DNA of 42,608 nt from a virus. The first letter of the stretch is position 1. Every line of letters starts with the position of its first letter. The position numbers and the translations under genes are program-made. Below are positions 20,764 to 31,036 of this stretch, piece by piece. A model generated the notes under the pieces. That model ran no database searches. It worked only from the letters and a program-made list of their open reading frames with translations, and was not told the origin of the DNA. The stretch covers positions 1 through 42,608 of IMG/VR virus record IMGVR_UViG_3300033153_009355; one strand, 5' to 3'.

Positions 20764-22355
20764 AAAAAATATTACTTGTCTTATTGCTTTCTGTTTCTCT
20801 GACAACTAACGCATTCCCGCAAAGTAATCTTTTGAAAGTGCGTATTGACAGATTTGATGGCGGGCAAAATACTTATGATTTGCCAAACTCGCTTAATGCA
20901 AATCAGGGTACTATATGCACAAATGTTATAACAAACCGGCGTGGAAAGCTATCAAAGCGGAAGGGGCAGGCATTATTTGCTACGGATTTTTCTAACATGG
21001 CTCCGAGCGGTATCGGTTCATTTATGCCAGATAGTTCTACTTCGTATATGGTCGTAGCGTCCGGGCCAACGGTAATATATACAACCTCTGCTTCTGCAAG
21101 TTGGCTTACGGCCAATTTATCTAACGCTTTGACAACCGGGCATGATACAGAATTTTTACAAGCCGACAACCTTCTGGCGGTTCTCAACGGACAAGATTAT
21201 ACTGCTTTCTGGAATGGTACAACATGGGATCCGGGCTCATCCAGTACCGCTTCACCGCCTACTGGAACGACAGCCGCATGGCTGCTTAATTACTTTTTTG
21301 TAGCCGGAAATCCCACAAACCCAGATTGGATATATTATTCTAATAATCTTGATCCACAGACATTTACCGATACGGATATAATAAAAGTAAATAGCGGCGA
21401 TGGGCAAAAGATTGTTAGACTGGAACCGTTTAGGGAGTTTGAACTAATAGTTTACAAGGAAAGAAGTATTTATAATGTTGATTTAACAGATATAACCTCT
21501 ATAAGCGTAAAACCCATTACAACAGCTATCGGCTGTGTAGCACCAAGAACTGTTGTAAATATAGGCAATGATCATTGGTTTTTATCAAGCGTCCCATTCG
21601 GTATCAGAAGTCTTGTACGCTCAAGTTTTGACAAGATACTTATTGACATGGTGTCGCAACCAGTACAGGATTATTTTGATGGCACCGGCGATACCGTAAT
21701 AAATAAAACGCATATAGATAAAGCGTGTGCGGTTCTTTATGATGATAAATATATAATAGCGATACCAACCGGCATATCTACGGTAAACAACACGGTTTTG
21801 GTATATGATTTTATTACAAAAAATTGGTCTGTAATAGACGGCTGGTTTCCAGAGAAATGGCTTGTGTGGGAGAATAATCTTTATTATATAGACGCATTAG
21901 ACGGCCGTGTTATTCAATGTTTTACTGGCACTCAAGGGGATATGAGTTCCGGACCGACGGTTACTTCTTCTTCAGAGCCATTACAGCCAATTACTTATAC
22001 ATATGCTACGAAAGATATAGATTTTGATAATCCGGAAAATTATAAGCAACTTGATAGCATAGAATTGGAATTTGAACCGGTTGGGAATTATACAGCGACA
22101 GTTTATATCAATCTCGATGATGGGGGATGGCAGGAGGTAGGGGATATAGACATGAGTAGCGGGGCACCTACATTGCCTGTAGCATTACCATTTACCCTAA
22201 CAGCAAGCGGTATCGTGCTTGAAATGTTACAACTTCAACAATATGGCGAGTTTAGAAAAATCAGAGTAAAGATAGAGCAAAGCGGCACAGATGAGCTTTG
22301 CATACTACACTCAATAACAATATTTGCACAACTTAAAAACTGGAGGCGTGAATGA
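20760..22355 (+). CDS. P22 gp10-like tail hub / DNA stabilisation protein, with signal peptide
   Basis: 531 residues. After a Sec-type leader (MKKILLVLLLSVSLTTNAFP) the mature start FDGGQNTYDLPNSLNANQGT and NVITNRRGKLSKRKGQALF is the usual beginning of podovirus hub proteins (gp10 family). They form a beta propeller that plugs the head: LLAVLNGQDYTAFWNGTTWD, FFVAGNPTNPDWIYYSNNLD, FELIVYKERSIYNVDLTD, DHWFLSSVPFGIRSL, YIIAIPTGISTVNNTVLVYD. A C-terminal beta domain (about 410-531) has AQLKNWRRE at the end. The signal peptide is unexpected, since this class assembles in the cytoplasm. ATGA overlaps on both sides. Confidence 0.7.
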   Translation: MKKILLVLLLSVSLTTNAFPQSNLLKVRIDRFDGGQNTYDLPNSLNANQGTICTNVITNRRGKLSKRKGQALFATDFSNMAPSGIGSFMPDSSTSYMVVASGPTVIYTTSASASWLTANLSNALTTGHDTEFLQADNLLAVLNGQDYTAFWNGTTWDPGSSSTASPPTGTTAAWLLNYFFVAGNPTNPDWIYYSNNLDPQTFTDTDIIKVNSGDGQKIVRLEPFREFELIVYKERSIYNVDLTDITSISVKPITTAIGCVAPRTVVNIGNDHWFLSSVPFGIRSLVRSSFDKILIDMVSQPVQDYFDGTGDTVINKTHIDKACAVLYDDKYIIAIPTGISTVNNTVLVYDFITKNWSVIDGWFPEKWLVWENNLYYIDALDGRVIQCFTGTQGDMSSGPTVTSSSEPLQPITYTYATKDIDFDNPENYKQLDSIELEFEPVGNYTATVYINLDDGGWQEVGDIDMSSGAPTLPVALPFTLTASGIVLEMLQLQQYGEFRKIRVKIEQSGTDELCILHSITIFAQLKNWRRE

Positions 22356-23599
22356 GAAAAATAATAGTATTTTGTCTTATATTATTAATCGTTGGCAATT
22401 CTTACGCAGGGACTATATCTCGGCATACGACATATGCGACAGGTAGCGAGGTAAATGCTACAAACCTAAATGGCAATTTCAACAATATCATAAATGAATG
22501 CAACGGCGGGCTTGATAACAATAACGCCGATACTGCCAATGGATTTCGTTTTTATGAAGTATTGGGTGCCAACCCGAGCGCCGGGACAGAGGGGCGCATG
22601 GTATATAACACGGCAAACGATAATCTTGTCATAGATAACGGCTCTGCTTTTTCTACCGTTACATCTCTTGATTTAGCAACCGCGAACTCATGGTCAATCG
22701 GAGATAATTCAAGCGGAGATATTACCTTGACATTTAACGGCGACGGCGATGTTGATGGCACTCTTTATTGGGATACAAGCGAGGATTATTTTGCTCTGGG
22801 CGGTGAGGCATCAGGACTTGCGAATTATAACGGATTATATATAGGATTTGGCAGCCCAAATTTAAGATTAAAATCAAGCGGTTCGGTTATAGGTGATTTA
22901 TATTGTACCGGGGCTACATTCCTTGTCGGGACTAATTCAAGCAGCGGTATGACATTTTTTACGAATGGTGCTGGCATAATGGATTTAGAAGCTGGCGGCA
23001 CCGTTGTTATGTCTAATTTAATAGCAAGCCAGTATGTTAAAACAGATGCTAATAAAAAACTTATATCAAGCGCCACATTTACAGCAGGGCATTATTATCC
23101 AATAAATGGAAATATAAAAGAAGGCGATTCTGTAATTTTAGTTAATGGGAAAATAGAAAAATCAACACAACCAAAAGATAGCCGCTGTGTAGGGATTTAT
23201 ATATATAGTCAAGAGGTTAGGGATTCAATAACAAATATAGAACAAAAATGCGGATATGTTATATCCATTGGCGATAGTTCCGAATGGGAAAATACGATGA
23301 TAAAAGCGCCAAAATATGAGACAGACGAGAACCTAAAACCCAAAAAGCGTAATGGTAAAAATATTGTATTAGAAAAGGCAGAATACAATTCAAGAAAAGT
23401 CGGCATAGGATTAAAGGTGTGTGACGAGGGTGGGCAAATAAACGCCGGTGATTTGCTTTGCACATCTTCAACACCGGGGTATCTTATGAAACAAGATGAC
23501 GATATAAAACATTCTTACACAGTAGCCAAATCACTTGAAAATGTCCAATTCAAAAACGGAAAGGCAGAGGGGGTATATGGCTACTTAACAGTACATTAA
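22352..23599 (+). CDS. Tail fibre/spike-type protein with signal peptide, 415 aa
   Basis: Leader MRKIIVFCLILLIVGNSYA before GTIS. The mature start SRHTTYATGSEVNATNLNGN resembles fibre N-termini of the 'TFxDGEVLTAAxLNxxFN' type. The middle is repetitive beta (SWSIGDNSSGDITLTFNGDG, DGTLYWDTSEDYFALGG). The C-terminus (about 325-415) holds YNSRKVGIGLKVCDEGGQIN, AGDLLCTSSTPGYLMKQDDD and a final GVYGYLTVH, the V-G-D-L-L-x-T-S-x-x-P-G-Y domain common at fibre ends. It probably forms a trimeric fibre. Confidence 0.65.
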   Translation: MRKIIVFCLILLIVGNSYAGTISRHTTYATGSEVNATNLNGNFNNIINECNGGLDNNNADTANGFRFYEVLGANPSAGTEGRMVYNTANDNLVIDNGSAFSTVTSLDLATANSWSIGDNSSGDITLTFNGDGDVDGTLYWDTSEDYFALGGEASGLANYNGLYIGFGSPNLRLKSSGSVIGDLYCTGATFLVGTNSSSGMTFFTNGAGIMDLEAGGTVVMSNLIASQYVKTDANKKLISSATFTAGHYYPINGNIKEGDSVILVNGKIEKSTQPKDSRCVGIYIYSQEVRDSITNIEQKCGYVISIGDSSEWENTMIKAPKYETDENLKPKKRNGKNIVLEKAEYNSRKVGIGLKVCDEGGQINAGDLLCTSSTPGYLMKQDDDIKHSYTVAKSLENVQFKNGKAEGVYGYLTVH

Positions 23600-23613
23600 C
23601 GGGGGATATTATT

Positions 23614-24948
23614 ATGGGATTATGGGATAAGATAAAAGATACATTTACAGACATAGGGCATGAAGTATCCGACTGGATACCAAGAGAGGTTAAATCATAT
23701 ATACCAAGTGCTGTATCTACAGTAGCTAATGTAGTGCTTCCAGGCGCTGGTGTTACTCTTGGGCCGTTAACGGGCAAACTTCTCGGCGATGATTATGTTG
23801 GTGCCGGGTTGCAAGCCGGGTTTACAAGTTTTCTATCCCCGGGGACGTGGAATGCGATAACGGGCGGTGGTGCAAATAGCATATCTGAAGCGATAAGTAA
23901 TATGTTCGGCGGATCTTCATGGACAAAGGGAACTACGCCGACAGGCATACCATATTGGTTTGATAGTAGTGGTAATGTAAGATGGACAAAGCCAAGCAAT
24001 AATTTATTTTCACTTTTTGGTAATATGCCCGATATAAATAAATCAATATCAGGTTTGGAAAATTTATTAGGCGGATACCCCACCGGAGTTTCTGGAGGTG
24101 GTAATATGAGTATATATGGCAATCCTTATGGGGTCAAATACGGGACACCAAAATCTGCACAAGACTTATATCAACAGGCGTTAGATTTTTGGCAAAATAA
24201 TTATCCAAATATATTAAAAGCCAAAGAAAAAGCGATAGAAGAATTGGCGAACTTTGGCCCCGATTTCTTTTCTAAATATGATATTATAAAACCCACTCCA
24301 ATCACATCCGATTATTTTGATCAATTTACTCCCACATCTTTCGACGAAGCATTGACGAGTCGGTATTTTGCGGATGTATATCCAGAAGCTAAAAAAGAAG
24401 CGCTACACATATTATCAAAAACCGGCATGGCAGATCCATATAGAGCGGCGACTACGATGGGTAAGCTTCGTGGAGATATAGGAGTTAATATCGGCGAATA
24501 TCTTGCAAATAAGGCATATAATCAAGCAGTTCAAGGAATACAGCGAGAAAGAGATTTAATGAATCTCGGACAGGCGAGAGCAACTCTTGGTCTTGACACG
24601 ATTTATAAGCGCTTGGGCATAGACCCGACAATGTTAATAAATCCATATGTTGCTACGGATATAAATCAGTCAAATCTTTCGCTTGATACCGATTATCAAA
24701 ATGCCCTTACGCAAGCGGCGGAAAAATCCGCTAAAACCGGACTGGTTTCAAATTTAATTGGCGGTCTCGGCGGATATGTATTGGGCGGAGATGTGACAAG
24801 CGCATTGCAGGGTGCCGCTCTTGGCGGGACAATATCCCCATTATTTGGCGGTGATGCTGGATTTGATTTGGGTACATATTTAGCACTATCACGCTTATTT
24901 GATTCTGATGGTGATAACGAAGAAGAAGTATTATCTGTATTTAAATAG
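23614..24948 (+). CDS. Probable ejection (internal virion) protein, 444 aa
   Basis: Starts MGLWDKIKDTFTDIGHEVSD, then Gly/Ala/Val-rich segments (VSTVANVVLPGAGVTLGPLT) and amphipathic helices (AYNQAVQGIQRERDLMNLGQ). A second Gly-rich hydrophobic tract lies near the end (NLIGGLGGYVLGGDVTSALQ, GAALGGTISPLFGGDAG). Such Gly-rich, helix-rich proteins after the hub gene are typical of podovirus ejection proteins that leave the virion and form a channel across the envelope. No enzyme motif seen. Confidence 0.55.
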   Translation: MGLWDKIKDTFTDIGHEVSDWIPREVKSYIPSAVSTVANVVLPGAGVTLGPLTGKLLGDDYVGAGLQAGFTSFLSPGTWNAITGGGANSISEAISNMFGGSSWTKGTTPTGIPYWFDSSGNVRWTKPSNNLFSLFGNMPDINKSISGLENLLGGYPTGVSGGGNMSIYGNPYGVKYGTPKSAQDLYQQALDFWQNNYPNILKAKEKAIEELANFGPDFFSKYDIIKPTPITSDYFDQFTPTSFDEALTSRYFADVYPEAKKEALHILSKTGMADPYRAATTMGKLRGDIGVNIGEYLANKAYNQAVQGIQRERDLMNLGQARATLGLDTIYKRLGIDPTMLINPYVATDINQSNLSLDTDYQNALTQAAEKSAKTGLVSNLIGGLGGYVLGGDVTSALQGAALGGTISPLFGGDAGFDLGTYLALSRLFDSDGDNEEEVLSVFK

Positions 24949-24956
24949 GAGAAGCT

Positions 24957-26072
24957 ATGGCGAACTATCAATTAATGAACCGTAATATACGCAATATCGC
25001 TAATGTTCTTGCACAAGCACAAGCAGAGAAGCGAAAAAGAGAAGTAGAAACCCAAGAGATGATACAAAAAGCAATGCTTGATTTGCAAATGCAGAAAAAC
25101 CTTGCTGAATATAAAGCAAAATTGAATGCCCAAGACCCGTTAGCGCAATTATTAAAGACAGCAAAGGTCATGGAAGCTCTAAAAACCCTTGGGATAAGCT
25201 TCAATGATATATCCGAGCTTCGTGGTGATAGCTCTGGGGCGCCGGTTACTCCACAAAAGATACAGCGGCAAAATCAAGTATTAAATGCCAGACCATTTGA
25301 TAATTTATCAAAATTAAGAGGCACAGAATATAGGCCTGATTTTTTTGGCAGATTACAACCTACCAAATACGAAGATTTGGGAGTAGAGCAGGAGAAAAAA
25401 GAAATAAGCAAAGCTGTTGATATATCCGGACAACAGACAGAAAATTTTTTAAAGGGCAGAAGCGCACTTACTCGCCTTCAAAATGCATTTTCTCAATACA
25501 TGGCATATTCAAAACTTATGGGCAAAGAACAAGGCGGCTTTGGGACTCTTTATAAACTCAAGGGGGATATAGGTAGAAAGCTTGCGAGACTGCGTGGGGA
25601 AGAAAGGCCGGAATTATCTTATAGTGGGATGACGCAGACACTTGGGCAAGAGGTAGAAACGGCGCTTGCGTTATCACCGATATTAACAAATCAGAATAGG
25701 ATTATTAGAAGCATTGTATCTATGATTAAGGGCACCCTGCCGGAGCGTGGTATCACCGGAACGGAGAGAGCCGGACTTATAAGACAAAGCTTGCGTAATG
25801 CATATGGCATTATGCTCGGTCTGCAAAAGAATATGTTTACTCCAGAGCAGATAACAAAATTAAATAATATGGATAGCGACGAGATGAAAAAGGCATTGCA
25901 CAGACTCGCAACAAATGCCCTGGCTTCGGAAGAGGAAGAAAAGAATTTTGAGGCAATCTGGAATAACGTAAAAAATACACCGGCGGCCATTCCCGAAAAC
26001 CCATTTTTAGAAAATGTGGAAGGAAGCGATAGACTTAAATCTTTATTAAATAAATATGATGTATTAAAATAG
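24957..26072 (+). CDS. Probable ejection protein, 371 aa
   Basis: Almost wholly helical, with a long N-terminal coiled coil rich in Ala/Gln/Lys (RNIANVLAQAQAEKRKREVE, MIQKAMLDLQMQKNLAEYKA). A middle segment GYLARLRG-like (GDIGRKLARLRGEERPELSY) and RIIRSIVSMIKGTLPERGIT leads to a C-terminal helical part. Placed between two other ejection-type genes. No enzymatic motif. It is named by composition and position. Confidence 0.5.
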   Translation: MANYQLMNRNIRNIANVLAQAQAEKRKREVETQEMIQKAMLDLQMQKNLAEYKAKLNAQDPLAQLLKTAKVMEALKTLGISFNDISELRGDSSGAPVTPQKIQRQNQVLNARPFDNLSKLRGTEYRPDFFGRLQPTKYEDLGVEQEKKEISKAVDISGQQTENFLKGRSALTRLQNAFSQYMAYSKLMGKEQGGFGTLYKLKGDIGRKLARLRGEERPELSYSGMTQTLGQEVETALALSPILTNQNRIIRSIVSMIKGTLPERGITGTERAGLIRQSLRNAYGIMLGLQKNMFTPEQITKLNNMDSDEMKKALHRLATNALASEEEEKNFEAIWNNVKNTPAAIPENPFLENVEGSDRLKSLLNKYDVLK

Positions 26073-26086
26073 GGGATTTTTAAAAT

Positions 26087-27850
26087 ATGGACTGGAAAAC
26101 TATTTCTAACGACCCTGATTTTAAAAAACTGTCCGAAAAAGAGAAATATATTGTTAGAAAAAAATATTATACCAATGTTATAACAAAAGACCCCGAATTT
26201 AATGCTCTCTCGCCATTAGAGCGCAGGGAATTTTATGACAAATTTATGGGTATAAAATACCCCAAGCAGGGATGGATTAAAGATGTCTATCCAATTGTTG
26301 CTGACCCGCTAAAAGCAGCTATGGGTATCCCTGTTGATAAAAAAGATATATTGACTGGTGGGGATAATATAGATTTAAGACTGGCAAAAGCGGCGTTTAA
26401 TGTATTCCCAGAGAGGGTAAAGGTTCCTTTAAGAAAAGAAACACAACCGATAATAAATAGATTTAGAGCAGAACCGATTATACCAAAAGAAGAATCGACA
26501 AAAAGATTTTTACGACGCCCTGGGTTATTTGGTGCCGGAGTATATGCGGGGGAGCGTGTATCCCCACGAGATATTGCTGGAGTCGTTAGGGAAGCGGCTA
26601 TTGACCCGAGAACATATGTTACGCTAAAGCCCACAAGAACTTTAGCCGATAAAACAATAAATAGCGCCAATAATATTGTGAAATTCGGGAAAAGAATTAC
26701 AAATTTATCAAGACCGCAATATTTATATAACGTTATATTGCCAAAAGCGCAAGGTGCTATTGCAAGAAATCTGAAAAATTTTACCAATGGCATACAAAAT
26801 TATGCTATTAAGAAAAAGGTGCCGAAAGCGGCTGTAGATACTATAAAGAAATTTGGCTACAATATGCTTAAGAAATTGAGCAAGCAATATGATACCGATA
26901 CGATACTTTCACGAATAGAGGTTGGGTTTGACAGAAAGAGAAGTGTTGCCGACGCCGCATATAGGTCTGTATTAAAAAATACCCCGCCAAACAAGATTAT
27001 CCCCATTAAAAAGTTTTTTTATACAATGAGAAATGCATTGAGAAAAAAAGGATTTATTGATTTAGATGATAATTTAACAGCACGGGCAGAAGAATTGCGT
27101 GATCCGTTTTTTGATAAACTTATAAGAATGTATAAAGATGTGCAAAGGCATATAGTTAGCGGTGGCAAGAAAATGCCTACAGGCGGTATTAACAAAGAAG
27201 ATTTTTTACTTTATAGAGATTTGCTTAATAATCTATATAAAGATAATCCTACTTCAGTTATAACAAGTCAAATAAAAAAATCATTACTTGATGATGTTGA
27301 AAATGCTGGAATAGAAGGAATAAAGAGGGCTACCTCTTTAGAGAAGGAAGCATTTGAAGCAGAAAAATTATTCTATGATAAAACAAAAGGTGTATTGCGT
27401 TCGGGCATAAAAAATATGCTTAATAGGTTTCACAAACTTAATTCTTCAGATTTACAGCAATTAAGAAACATAGAGAAATATATAGATGTAAAGTTTGTAG
27501 ATGATTTAGATAAAATAGCAGCGGCAAAATATCTTGATGATATAGAACAGTCGTTATTATCGGATAGAGCTACGAAAAACGTAGCATCGCAATTAAATAA
27601 TGCGCTACAAAAGAAAAGCACGGATTTTGTAAAAAATCAATTATCTGACATATTGGGTGAAGCAACGGACGATATTTTTAATGAAATAATAAAACATAGA
27701 GACGCTTTGAGAGCCAGCACTATTGGCCGCAGATTATTATATGGCGGGGCAATGGTAGCACTCGGCTATCCCATGATAAGAAAAGTGGGCAGAAGAATGA
27801 TGGGGAATAAATCCGATACCGAGGATTACTATTCATATGGAGGGGAATAA
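26087..27850 (+). CDS. Probable large ejection protein, 587 aa
   Basis: Begins MDWKTISNDPDFKKLSEKEK with the repeated helix-turn units DPDFKKLSEKEKYIVRKKYY and DPEFNALSPLERREFYDKFM, a pattern often seen at the start of large podovirus internal proteins. The rest is basic and helical (about residues 100-560), with KNLKNFTNGIQNYAIKKKVP and FFYTMRNALRKKGFID, and ends with one hydrophobic stretch (LLYGGAMVALGYPMIRKVG). Membrane interaction during DNA entry is inferred. Confidence 0.5.
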   Translation: MDWKTISNDPDFKKLSEKEKYIVRKKYYTNVITKDPEFNALSPLERREFYDKFMGIKYPKQGWIKDVYPIVADPLKAAMGIPVDKKDILTGGDNIDLRLAKAAFNVFPERVKVPLRKETQPIINRFRAEPIIPKEESTKRFLRRPGLFGAGVYAGERVSPRDIAGVVREAAIDPRTYVTLKPTRTLADKTINSANNIVKFGKRITNLSRPQYLYNVILPKAQGAIARNLKNFTNGIQNYAIKKKVPKAAVDTIKKFGYNMLKKLSKQYDTDTILSRIEVGFDRKRSVADAAYRSVLKNTPPNKIIPIKKFFYTMRNALRKKGFIDLDDNLTARAEELRDPFFDKLIRMYKDVQRHIVSGGKKMPTGGINKEDFLLYRDLLNNLYKDNPTSVITSQIKKSLLDDVENAGIEGIKRATSLEKEAFEAEKLFYDKTKGVLRSGIKNMLNRFHKLNSSDLQQLRNIEKYIDVKFVDDLDKIAAAKYLDDIEQSLLSDRATKNVASQLNNALQKKSTDFVKNQLSDILGEATDDIFNEIIKHRDALRASTIGRRLLYGGAMVALGYPMIRKVGRRMMGNKSDTEDYYSYGGE

Positions 27851-27853
27851 ATA

Positions 27854-28153
27854 ATGGATTATGTCCCACGGGTAGGAACTATTATAGTAACAACTCTTAC
27901 AAAAGCGAATACTTGGTATCAAGTATTAACAAAGGCACAAGCCGCTAATATCAGGGGTTTTAAGATTAAATCAAGATATACTTATGGTGCACAATTAGCG
28001 GCACCATTCGACTATGCTTTTTCAGAAACGCCGGGTAATAATTATTGGTCTAACAATGGTGCGGGTGCGGGTGATAATGCAGCACCGAATACTGGGGTAT
28101 GGGCAAGAAGCGCTGTTGCCGGAACTGTCATAGAGGTAATGACATATGATTAA
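27854..28153 (+). CDS. Small beta protein before the long fibre, 99 aa
   Basis: MDYVPRVGTIIVTTLTKANT, WYQVLTKAQAANIRGFKIKS, then an acidic/Asn-rich loop and VWARSAVAGTVIEVMTYD. This is a sandwich-like form (strand, WYQ-x-L, RGFxIKSR) seen in small phage proteins next to tail fibres. Role unknown. It overlaps the next gene by 8 bases. Confidence 0.55.
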   Translation: MDYVPRVGTIIVTTLTKANTWYQVLTKAQAANIRGFKIKSRYTYGAQLAAPFDYAFSETPGNNYWSNNGAGAGDNAAPNTGVWARSAVAGTVIEVMTYD

Positions 28154-30761
28154 AAAATTAGCTATTGTTATAGCAATAGTTCTAACCCCGATTTTTGCTT
28201 TTTCGTGGGATACCTTTGGGACATTTAACGATTTTGGCCCCACGAGAGCATATCAGATATGGTATGATGACTATGAGGGCAATTTCTATAAATATTCTTC
28301 GCCGCCTACTGTGCAAAGTGCATTAAGAGAGCTTGGGGCTTCGCATGCTGTTGTCCATTCTACCTTTTTAAAACTCGATGCCTCTAATGACCCATTGACA
28401 GGGGATTTAGATGTAGGAAATAATAGTTTAGTCGTAGATACTGATACTTTAGTCGTTAATGCTACTGGGTATGAAGATAGGGTAGGTATTGGGACGGCGG
28501 TTCCTGCTACAAAACTTGAGGTATTAGGGGATATTACCGCCGCAGATATCCATTTGACCGATATGGTATACGGCACTCCCACATATACCTCTCTCCACGA
28601 TTTAGCCTCTGTTACGCAGTCGGCGGGGCTTATATCAGGCGGGATTATCAGCGATGCAGGAGGCGGCAATATAAATGTAACGGGAGGCTGTGGTCTTGCC
28701 AAAACGGTTGATAGTGAAATAGGCTTGACGAAATTTATTGATTTTGACGCAAGAAACGGGATTGCTATCGCAAATGACGGCAATAAATACACGATTTATG
28801 TCGATTATGACGCTACTCCGCAGATAAAAGTTACCAGTACCCCTTCAGTTGACATTGACCATACCACAAAGTTTTCAATAGGATCTTGTTTCTATAACGG
28901 AACCGATATGCATATCCTAAACGAAGCGGGGACAAGGCTGTATAACTTGGCTTACAGGGTTCACCACAGGGCGAGGGAATTAAGGGGTTTTGAAGTAGCG
29001 ACAGGCGGTTTGGTAACCTCTGACGGAGGCTCAAGGGAAATAGCAGTAACGAGCGGTGTTGTGTATGCCGGCAATAACAGGATAACCTTATCGCAGATTG
29101 CGGCAGGCTCAAATATTACCACTTGGTATTATAATGGCAGTGCGTGGGTATCGGGAACAGCAACGGCGGTTGACAATGTTTATTATAATAATATCGCTAC
29201 TGGACTTGAGAGTTTAGGGACGAAAAAATACGGGGTGCAGTGGATATACACTGATGTGGACAATCACCTGCATATGGTTTATGGGACTTTAAACGGGAGT
29301 TTATTTCAAGCCCAGAATTCTACCCGTCCGAGTTTTGTGCCGCCTATAATAAGCGACTTTGCCGTATGGATAGCAAGGGTTATTATCCAGCAGGGTGATA
29401 ATGAAATAGTAGAGATAGGGACTTGGGAAAGCACTGCAATCGGAATAACTACTCCAACACAGCATAACGAATTAGGGACATTGGCTTGGACTTCCTGCGG
29501 GCATACAGGCACAGCCTCAACATTCGCGGGCTTTGACGGTACCGGGTCAGCGGCGGAATATACGGAAAGCGATTATCTTTTGGCGGACGGAACGAGAAAC
29601 GGCGCAACTACACAGGCACAGACTTTTGATAATGAGATAATAGTCGGCGGCACTTCATCGGGGCAATCCCTTATTGATTTAGGGCTGGTGATAAATGAAA
29701 GCGGCGAAGCAACAGCAAATAGTGATTTTCGGGTGGAAACAGATAATTATTCAAATGCGTTGTTTATAGATGCTTCTGGTGATAGTGCTGATTTTGCCAT
29801 ACCTGTTACTATGACAGATAACCTCGTCTTAGACGATGCTAATTTAGAGTTCTCTACTGGTGGCGGTGCTGCAGATGTTAAACTTTACCGTTCCGCTGAA
29901 AACATATTAAAAACAGATGATAATTTTCAAATAGCACTTCACGCTGCCATTGGAGCAGATGCCTCTGTTGATTCAGACCTTGTGCTAAACATAGTTGAAA
30001 ACCTTTCTTTTGTAAATGAGAACAATACTTTGATGGAGTTTGAATCAACTTGGACTCCTTCTGAACTTCTTTCGGAAACTTCTCGCCTTTTTGGTTTGAG
30101 TATAGAAACTTATTATGATGATGCTGGAGCAGGATATGACCACGGTGCTGGGCGTGCAGGAATATTATATCCTTTCCGGTCTGACGCAATAATTACTGGA
30201 ACAACAACGGGAAATTTTTACAGGGAAAGTGCTTACAGGGGCGGTTCTTATAATAAGGGTTCAGGAAATCTTTCTATTGCTGAAGGATTTTACGGCTTGA
30301 TTGTAAATGATAGCAGTGAAGGGAATGATACGGGGGATATTACCAATGCTTATGGTGCAAGAGTAGAAGCACGTAATGATAAAGCAACAGGAGTAATTGA
30401 AAACTATTATGGGATGTATATTGGAACTCCGCAGGGTGGAGGCAGTTTTACAAATGTTTATGGTTTGTATGTGAGTGATTTAGCTGTTGCTGGTGTAGAT
30501 AATAGTTATGGAATTTATTTTGCTGGAACTGGTTCGGGCAATGGTATTAACTGGGCGGGAGATACCAATCTCTACCGTTCTACTACGAATGTATTAGCAA
30601 CTGATGATAGCTTTAAAATAGGAAATATTCTTAAACTCCCAGGAATAACTTCCGACCCAACTTCTCCAGATGATGGAGATATTTGGTATAGGAGCGATTT
30701 GAAAGAATTTAGGTGCAGGGCAGATGGAGTATCTTATAAACTAATGATGACGGGGATATAA
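28146..30761 (+). CDS. Large tail fibre protein with signal peptide, 871 aa
   Basis: Leader MIKKLAIVIAIVLTPIFAFS, then a fibre body: FLKLDASNDPLTGDLDVGNN (the 'LTGDLxVG' element of many fibres), HHRARELRGFEVATGGLVTS, a middle domain with WYYNGSAWVSGTATAVDNVY and HTGTASTFAGFDGTGSAAEY. LYRS-x-x-N-x-L-x-TDD-x-F occurs near residue 580 and again near 805. The C-terminus has KLPGITSDPTSPDDGDIWYR and a short RADGVSYKL ending, the usual fibre-tip strand pair. It probably binds the host surface, with the next gene as a possible tip protein. Confidence 0.7.
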   Translation: MIKKLAIVIAIVLTPIFAFSWDTFGTFNDFGPTRAYQIWYDDYEGNFYKYSSPPTVQSALRELGASHAVVHSTFLKLDASNDPLTGDLDVGNNSLVVDTDTLVVNATGYEDRVGIGTAVPATKLEVLGDITAADIHLTDMVYGTPTYTSLHDLASVTQSAGLISGGIISDAGGGNINVTGGCGLAKTVDSEIGLTKFIDFDARNGIAIANDGNKYTIYVDYDATPQIKVTSTPSVDIDHTTKFSIGSCFYNGTDMHILNEAGTRLYNLAYRVHHRARELRGFEVATGGLVTSDGGSREIAVTSGVVYAGNNRITLSQIAAGSNITTWYYNGSAWVSGTATAVDNVYYNNIATGLESLGTKKYGVQWIYTDVDNHLHMVYGTLNGSLFQAQNSTRPSFVPPIISDFAVWIARVIIQQGDNEIVEIGTWESTAIGITTPTQHNELGTLAWTSCGHTGTASTFAGFDGTGSAAEYTESDYLLADGTRNGATTQAQTFDNEIIVGGTSSGQSLIDLGLVINESGEATANSDFRVETDNYSNALFIDASGDSADFAIPVTMTDNLVLDDANLEFSTGGGAADVKLYRSAENILKTDDNFQIALHAAIGADASVDSDLVLNIVENLSFVNENNTLMEFESTWTPSELLSETSRLFGLSIETYYDDAGAGYDHGAGRAGILYPFRSDAIITGTTTGNFYRESAYRGGSYNKGSGNLSIAEGFYGLIVNDSSEGNDTGDITNAYGARVEARNDKATGVIENYYGMYIGTPQGGGSFTNVYGLYVSDLAVAGVDNSYGIYFAGTGSGNGINWAGDTNLYRSTTNVLATDDSFKIGNILKLPGITSDPTSPDDGDIWYRSDLKEFRCRADGVSYKLMMTGI

Positions 30762-30763
30762 TT

Positions 30764-31036
30764 ATGATACCTATTAGAAAAGGCGGGGCAAAGACGGTTA
30801 GCCCTGGGGCGAATAGTGTTACAATCACTTTCGCAAGCGATGACCAATATGCAAGTACACCATCATCTTTTCCTGCTGGTATGACGGTAATAGTTGTGGG
30901 TATTCCTGATTGGACAACATCGTTTAGAATATCAACAGCTCCAAATGTAAATTCTGTGGTCATCTCTTTCGGGACAAGTGCGGGTGCTTATGGAAACATA
31001 TTTTATTGGGAGGCACAGGGGGTAAAGTTAACATGA
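30764..31036 (+). CDS. Fibre-tip / lectin-like small protein, 90 aa
   Basis: MIPIRKGGAKTVSPGANSVT, ITFASDDQYASTPSSFPAGM, then VVGIPDWTTSFRISTAPNVN and SVVISFGTSAG, ending FYWEAQG. The order 'V-x-x-G-x-x-S-V-T-I-T-F...F-x-x-x-P...W...F...I-x-F-G' is that of H-type-lectin-like or fibre-tip beta sandwiches, often the last domain of receptor-binding proteins. Here it is a free gene 2 bases after the fibre gene. Confidence 0.55.
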   Translation: MIPIRKGGAKTVSPGANSVTITFASDDQYASTPSSFPAGMTVIVVGIPDWTTSFRISTAPNVNSVVISFGTSAGAYGNIFYWEAQGVKLT

